Source of the DNA: Paracoccaceae bacterium | GTDB lineage: Bacteria > Pseudomonadota > Alphaproteobacteria > Rhodobacterales > Rhodobacteraceae | Direction: 5' to 3' | Length of the DNA stretch: 8,835 nucleotides | NCBI GenBank assembly: GCA_007128865.1 | Contig: SKWP01000221.1 | Span: 1-8,835 of the forward strand | The notes under the pieces: generated by a model | Told to the model about the DNA's origin: nothing | The model's database searches: none | Seen by the model: the letters and a program-made list of their open reading frames with translations, nothing else | Shown here: positions 5,605 to 8,835 of the stretch, one piece after another | Layout of the letters: every line of letters begins with the position of its first letter | Numbering within the stretch: position 1 is the first letter of the stretch | Translations under genes and position numbers: made by a program

Positions 5605-7428
5605 TCAGCCGAGCGTGTTCTTGCCGTGCCCGACCGCCGACTGCATGGTGCGCACCACCACGAAGGCGTCACGCAGATGGCTGCGTTCGAAATCCGAAAG
5701 GTCGGACGGGGCCATGTAGTTGTCGGGCTTGCGCCCGGCGCGCACCTTGGCGGCCTGGCTTTCCAGCCGCATGCCGGCGATCATGTCATAGGCCTCGATC
5801 AGGTCGCGCGCACCCGAGGCCGAGATCACGCCGGCGGCTTCGGCAGCCACCAGCCGGGCGCGGGTGTTGACCGCGCTCAGCCTGCCCTTGAGCGCATAGA
5901 CACGCCCCAGATCGACAACCGGGATCACCCCGCCAAGCTTCATGTCGACATGGTTCTTGTATTCGCCCGAACGGATCGTGGCGATGCCCCGCAAGAGCCC
6001 CAGCGGCGGCTGATGCTTGAGCGAATTGGAGATCATGTGAGCCACGAAGATCGAGTTCTTCGACGCCATCGCAAGGGTTTCGGCCTGAAGATCGCTGAAC
6101 AGCCGGGTTTCGCCGCCGATGGGGCGAAGGTCGAACATGACCGAGGCCAGCATCTGCGCTTCGGGGTCCGGGGTGTTGACCCAGCCGCGGAAATAGCGCC
6201 GCCAGACCCGCACCGGCTGGCACCAGCGCGGGTTGGTGGCCATCATGTCGCCGGGGCAGTGAAAATAGCCGATGCCGTCCAGCCCGTCGCAGACAAAGCG
6301 CGCCAGCTGCGCGAAATAGGCCATCTGGTCCTCGGTGACGGCGTCATCCAGCATCAGGCAGTTGTCCTGATCCGAAACGCCGGTCTGTTCCTGCCGACCC
6401 TGGCTGCCGCAGGCCAGCCACAGATAGGGCACCGGCGGCGGGCCGAATTGCGCTTCGGCCATGCGCAGCAGCCTGCGGGTCGCGGCATCGGCAATGTCGG
6501 TGATCAGCCGGGTAACGACCTCATGGGCGTTATGGGCGCCGACAAGCTGCACCAGCAGTTGCGGGATATGGCCGGTAATGGCGGCAAGTTCCTCGATGCT
6601 GGCCGCGGTGGCGACATCGCGGATCAGCCGCGCCGACGATACCGCCTGGAACCGCGTCAGGTCGGTCTGGGTGACCATGCCCACCAGCCGCCCGCCCTCG
6701 ACCACCGGCAGATGCCCGATGCGCCGTTCCAGCATCGTGTGCAGAACGTCCGAGCCAAGCGCCGAAGGCGCCAGCACCAGCGGATCGGCTGTCATCACCT
6801 CGCGCACCGGCAGTGCCGGATCGCGGCCTTCGGCCAGCACCCGGTTCGAAAGGTCGCGGGTGGTGACGATGCCGACAAGCCCGCCATCCTCCACGACGCC
6901 GAGGCTTGAAATGCGGTGCTTGCGCATGGTCACCGCCGCGTCGCGGATGCTCGTGTCGGGGGGGCATGTCACCGGATCGCGCGCCATGAGGTCGGCAACC
7001 TTGAGCGTGGCAAGGTCGCTGGGCCGGTTTTCGGACCCGCGCCCGCGGTGAAAGAACCGCTCGAAGGCGGCATGTTCGGCGATCAGCCGGCGGAATTCGT
7101 TGACCGGCAGTTTCAGCAGCACGCTGTCTTCGGTGGCGCGTGCCGAGGTCATCGCCAGCCCGTCGCGCATCAGGCCGCGTTCGCCAAAGCTGTTGGACGG
7201 CCCCAGGGTCGAGACGGTTGCGCCGTTGCGGTCGATCACCTCGACCGCGCCGCTGTGGATCAGGTACAGCCCGTCCAGCGGTTCGCCCACGGCATAGATT
7301 TCCGAACCGGCGGGGAAATCCCTGCGGCGGAAGGAGATGGCGACACGCGCCAGCTCGTCCAGCGGCAGGCTGTCATAGGGGTGCACCCTTTGCAGAAATC
7401 CGGAAATCGCGCTCTGGTCCAGGGTCAT
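5605..7428 (-). CDS. cNMP-binding-like / CBS-pair / DUF294 putative nucleotidyltransferase
   Basis: A 607-residue soluble signalling protein. Residues about 10-125 form a cyclic-nucleotide-binding-like barrel (GEPLDGLYLIHSGAVEV, then FGERGL at 81-86). Two CBS motifs follow at about 146-200 (VADLMARDPVTC) and 208-262 (VREVMTADPLVL), which in this fold often bind adenosine nucleotides. Residues about 280-430 are the DUF294 nucleotidyltransferase-like domain with GSQGRQEQTGVSDQDN at 341-356. This keeps the Gly-Ser, Arg345, Glu347 and the metal-binding pair Asp353/Asp355, as in GlnD-type enzymes. A helical DUF294 C-terminal region covers about 455-600. The family suggests an enzyme that transfers a nucleotidyl group to a protein, regulated by nucleotide binding, but the target is unknown. 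The ATG at 7428 gives a normal family N-terminus, though its ribosome site (GGACGG) is weak. It follows the symporter gene by 93 bases, a pairing I recall in other proteobacteria. The canonical cNMP phosphate-binding Arg appears to be lost. Confidence 0.92.
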   Translation of the reverse strand: MTLDQSAISGFLQRVHPYDSLPLDELARVAISFRRRDFPAGSEIYAVGEPLDGLYLIHSGAVEVIDRNGATVSTLGPSNSFGERGLMRDGLAMTSARATEDSVLLKLPVNEFRRLIAEHAAFERFFHRGRGSENRPSDLATLKVADLMARDPVTCPPDTSIRDAAVTMRKHRISSLGVVEDGGLVGIVTTRDLSNRVLAEGRDPALPVREVMTADPLVLAPSALGSDVLHTMLERRIGHLPVVEGGRLVGMVTQTDLTRFQAVSSARLIRDVATAASIEELAAITGHIPQLLVQLVGAHNAHEVVTRLITDIADAATRRLLRMAEAQFGPPPVPYLWLACGSQGRQEQTGVSDQDNCLMLDDAVTEDQMAYFAQLARFVCDGLDGIGYFHCPGDMMATNPRWCQPVRVWRRYFRGWVNTPDPEAQMLASVMFDLRPIGGETRLFSDLQAETLAMASKNSIFVAHMISNSLKHQPPLGLLRGIATIRSGEYKNHVDMKLGGVIPVVDLGRVYALKGRLSAVNTRARLVAAEAAGVISASGARDLIEAYDMIAGMRLESQAAKVRAGRKPDNYMAPSDLSDFERSHLRDAFVVVRTMQSAVGHGKNTLG

Positions 7429-7455
7429 GGCGTGCCGTCCGGTGGGTGTGGTGAA

Positions 7456-7480
7456 GGGGGCCCCGGCAGGCGGGGCGCCC
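7456..7480 (-). other. Second GC hairpin in the symporter-DUF294 gap
   Basis: Bases 7456-7465 pair with 7471-7480 over ten positions with one G-G mismatch (7459/7477) and a five-base loop. It lies between the hairpin just after the symporter gene and the DUF294 start, 28 bases upstream of that start. It is not followed by a U-tract on the minus strand. It may affect transcript stability or DUF294 translation, or simply reflect very high GC content. Confidence 0.3.
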
Positions 7481-7488
7481 CGAAGGCG

Positions 7489-7513
7489 GGGGGCCGGACA
7501 GGCGCCGGCCCCC
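7489..7513 (-). terminator. GC hairpin just downstream of the symporter gene (no U-tract)
   Basis: GGGGGCCGG (7489-7497) pairs perfectly with CCGGCCCCC (7505-7513) around a seven-base loop, and two more pairs form past a one-base bulge. It begins 8 bases after the symporter stop on the minus strand. Position favours a 3'-end, attenuator or stabilising structure; the lack of a T-run argues against a standard intrinsic terminator. Confidence 0.4.
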
Positions 7514-7521
7514 GCGCGGGT

Positions 7522-8835
7522 TCAGTGATCGGTCGCCGCGCCGGCGCCGCGCGGCACCCGGATCGATTCGACCAGTTCCTGGATTTCCTTCGGCGCCGGC
7601 TTGGTCACGGCAAGCGTGGCATAAGCGGCGGCGAAGTTCAGGATCGCGCCAACGGTGCCGAAGCTCAGCGGCGAGATCGGCAGCCCGATGCCCGCGCCCA
7701 GCCAGTTGTCGGGCGTGTTGGGCAGCAGTGCCGTACCGGGGATGAAGAAGATGCCGAGGTAGACGAAGATATAGGCCACGGTCGACAGCAGCCCCACCAG
7801 CATCCCCACGATCGCCCCGGTGGAGTTCATCGTCTTGGAGAAGATCCCCATCATGATCGCCGGGAACAGCGATGCGGCCGCCAGACCGAAGGCCAGCGCC
7901 ACCACCTGGGCCGCAAAGCCGGGCGGGTTCAGCCCCAGCCATGTCGCCAGCGCGATGGCAAAGGCCATCGAGATGCGCGCGGCCAGAAGCTCGCCCTTTT
8001 CCGAGATCGACGGCATGAAGGTCGATTTCAGCAGGTCGTGGCTGATGGCCGAGGAAATGGCCAGCAGCAGACCCGCCGCCGTGGACAGTGCCGCAGCAAG
8101 ACCGCCGGCGGCGATCAGCGCGATCACCCAGCCCGGAAGATTGGCGATTTCCGGGTTTGCCAGAACCAGGATATCCTGATTGAAGGCGACCATTTCGTTG
8201 CCGGCCCAGCCACGTTCGGCCGCGATCGAGGCAAACTCGGGGTTCGCGGCGTTGTAGTACTGGATCAGCCCGTCGCCGTTGCGGTCAAGAAACCGGACCC
8301 GCGCCCCTTCGGCAACCAGCGCCGTGATCCGGGCTTCGACTTCGGCGGCTTCCTGGCCTTCTTCTGCCGTGACGAACACGGAGGTGCCGTCGGGGCCTGC
8401 CAGCTGCAGCGTGGCGTCGGGGTGCGCGAACAGCGCATTGACGATCACGTTGCGGCGGTTCTGATCGGCCTCGCTGGGGCCGGTCGGATAGGCCGGGGTA
8501 AAGGCCAGCAGGCCGGTGGCTTCCCAGGTGCGCATCCAGTCGGGGCGTTCGTCATAGGCGATGGGGGCCTCGCTGGTGCCCTGCGGGAAGATGCCCTGTT
8601 CGCCCACCATGATGTTCAGCCGCGCCATCGCGCCCACTGCGGGGGCAACGGTGTACAGAAGCGCGATGAACACCAGCGCCCAACCCGCGGATTTCCGCGC
8701 GTCGGCCACCTTGGGCACGGTGAAGAAGCGAATGATGACATGCGGCAGACCCGCGGTGCCGATCATCAGCGACATGGTGAACAGCACCATGTTGAAGGTG
8801 CTCTGCGGTGCGTGCAGGCCGGTGTAGTCGTGGAA
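7522..8835 (-). CDS. Sodium:solute symporter, large VC_2705-like/ActP-like type (N-terminus outside window)
   Basis: The frame is open to the right edge, so these 437 residues are the C-terminal part of a longer protein; family members of this large type are near 600 residues. The SSS-family block GTAGLPHVIIRFFTVPK (about residues 26-42) is characteristic, as is the later helix AAGGLAAALSTAAGLLLAIS followed by SAISHDLL. I see about seven membrane helices, near 16-36, 50-73, 234-261, 283-302, 308-332, 338-367 and 388-412. Between the second and third is a soluble insertion of about 160 residues containing an EF-hand-like loop. Such symporters use the sodium gradient to import small organic acids; acetate or a related monocarboxylate is likely by relation to ActP but cannot be proved here. 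A small DUF4212 partner gene normally lies just upstream, which would be beyond 8835. The tail ends VPRGAGAATDH, with the stop at 7522. Confidence 0.92.
   Translation of the reverse strand, partial: FHDYTGLHAPQSTFNMVLFTMSLMIGTAGLPHVIIRFFTVPKVADARKSAGWALVFIALLYTVAPAVGAMARLNIMVGEQGIFPQGTSEAPIAYDERPDWMRTWEATGLLAFTPAYPTGPSEADQNRRNVIVNALFAHPDATLQLAGPDGTSVFVTAEEGQEAAEVEARITALVAEGARVRFLDRNGDGLIQYYNAANPEFASIAAERGWAGNEMVAFNQDILVLANPEIANLPGWVIALIAAGGLAAALSTAAGLLLAISSAISHDLLKSTFMPSISEKGELLAARISMAFAIALATWLGLNPPGFAAQVVALAFGLAAASLFPAIMMGIFSKTMNSTGAIVGMLVGLLSTVAYIFVYLGIFFIPGTALLPNTPDNWLGAGIGLPISPLSFGTVGAILNFAAAYATLAVTKPAPKEIQELVESIRVPRGAGAATDH
8251..8286 (-). other. EF-hand-like loop coding segment within the symporter
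   Basis: The twelve codons give DRNGDGLIQYYN. Positions 1, 3 and 5 are Asp, Asn, Asp, position 6 is Gly and position 8 is Ile, as in an EF-hand or dockerin-type calcium loop. Position 12 is Asn where an EF-hand usually has Glu or Asp. It lies in the large soluble insertion of the symporter, so a calcium site there is plausible but not shown. Confidence 0.5.

Noticed and set aside
5626..6909. A long plus-strand open frame opposite the DUF294 gene
   Set aside because: It has low-complexity, His/Arg/Gly-rich composition and no domain, and it mirrors a well-supported minus-strand gene.
1..8835. CRISPR arrays, tRNA or rRNA genes, insertion sequences, phage genes or attachment sites
   Set aside because: By eye there are no regularly spaced repeats, transposase or integrase motifs, terminal inverted repeats or tRNA-like folds; nearly all the sequence is explained by coding genes.

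Overview
The window is GC-rich throughout, with G/C in most third codon positions, tightly packed genes and frequent stop/start overlaps. Gene content points to an alphaproteobacterium, most likely Rhodobacterales (Rhodobacter/Paracoccus/Rhodovulum-like). The strongest taxonomic clue is an exosortase of the XrtD-EpsI fused type, together with a sodium:solute symporter / DUF294 / exonuclease cluster. Taxonomy is inferred from family knowledge, not from a marker gene.

Left part (about 1-2414, plus strand): the last 28 codons of an unidentified gene, then a class I SAM-dependent methyltransferase (115-816), then an exosortase fused to an EpsI/DUF3485 domain (813-2414). The methyltransferase stop and exosortase start overlap (GTGA), so the two are probably translationally coupled. 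This looks like the end of an exopolysaccharide / protein-sorting locus. No exosortase substrate (a short C-terminal sorting tail) is encoded in this window.

Right part (2480-8835, minus strand): five genes in one direction, read from high to low coordinates. They are a sodium:solute symporter of the large VC_2705-like/ActP-like type (N-terminus outside the window), a cNMP-binding/CBS/DUF294 putative nucleotidyltransferase, a 176-residue membrane-anchored protein of unknown function, a REC-only response regulator, and a 704-residue membrane protein. The last joins a PAS region and a degenerate histidine-kinase core to an intact DEDDh 3'-5' exonuclease. The last three genes overlap by 4 and 8 bases, so they are almost certainly one operon. 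The two upstream gaps (93 and 71 bases) hold very strong GC hairpins without U-tracts. The plus and minus groups converge on a 65-base gap at 2415-2479 with no clear terminator.

The most interesting object is the pseudo-kinase/exonuclease fusion encoded directly after a stand-alone receiver. The H-box histidine is replaced by glutamate and the ATP-binding N-box is lost, but all five nuclease catalytic residues are present. This suggests a membrane-tethered nuclease whose activity may be set by a sensory module and/or a REC partner, in a cluster otherwise tied to organic-acid (acetate-type) uptake. That functional link is inference.
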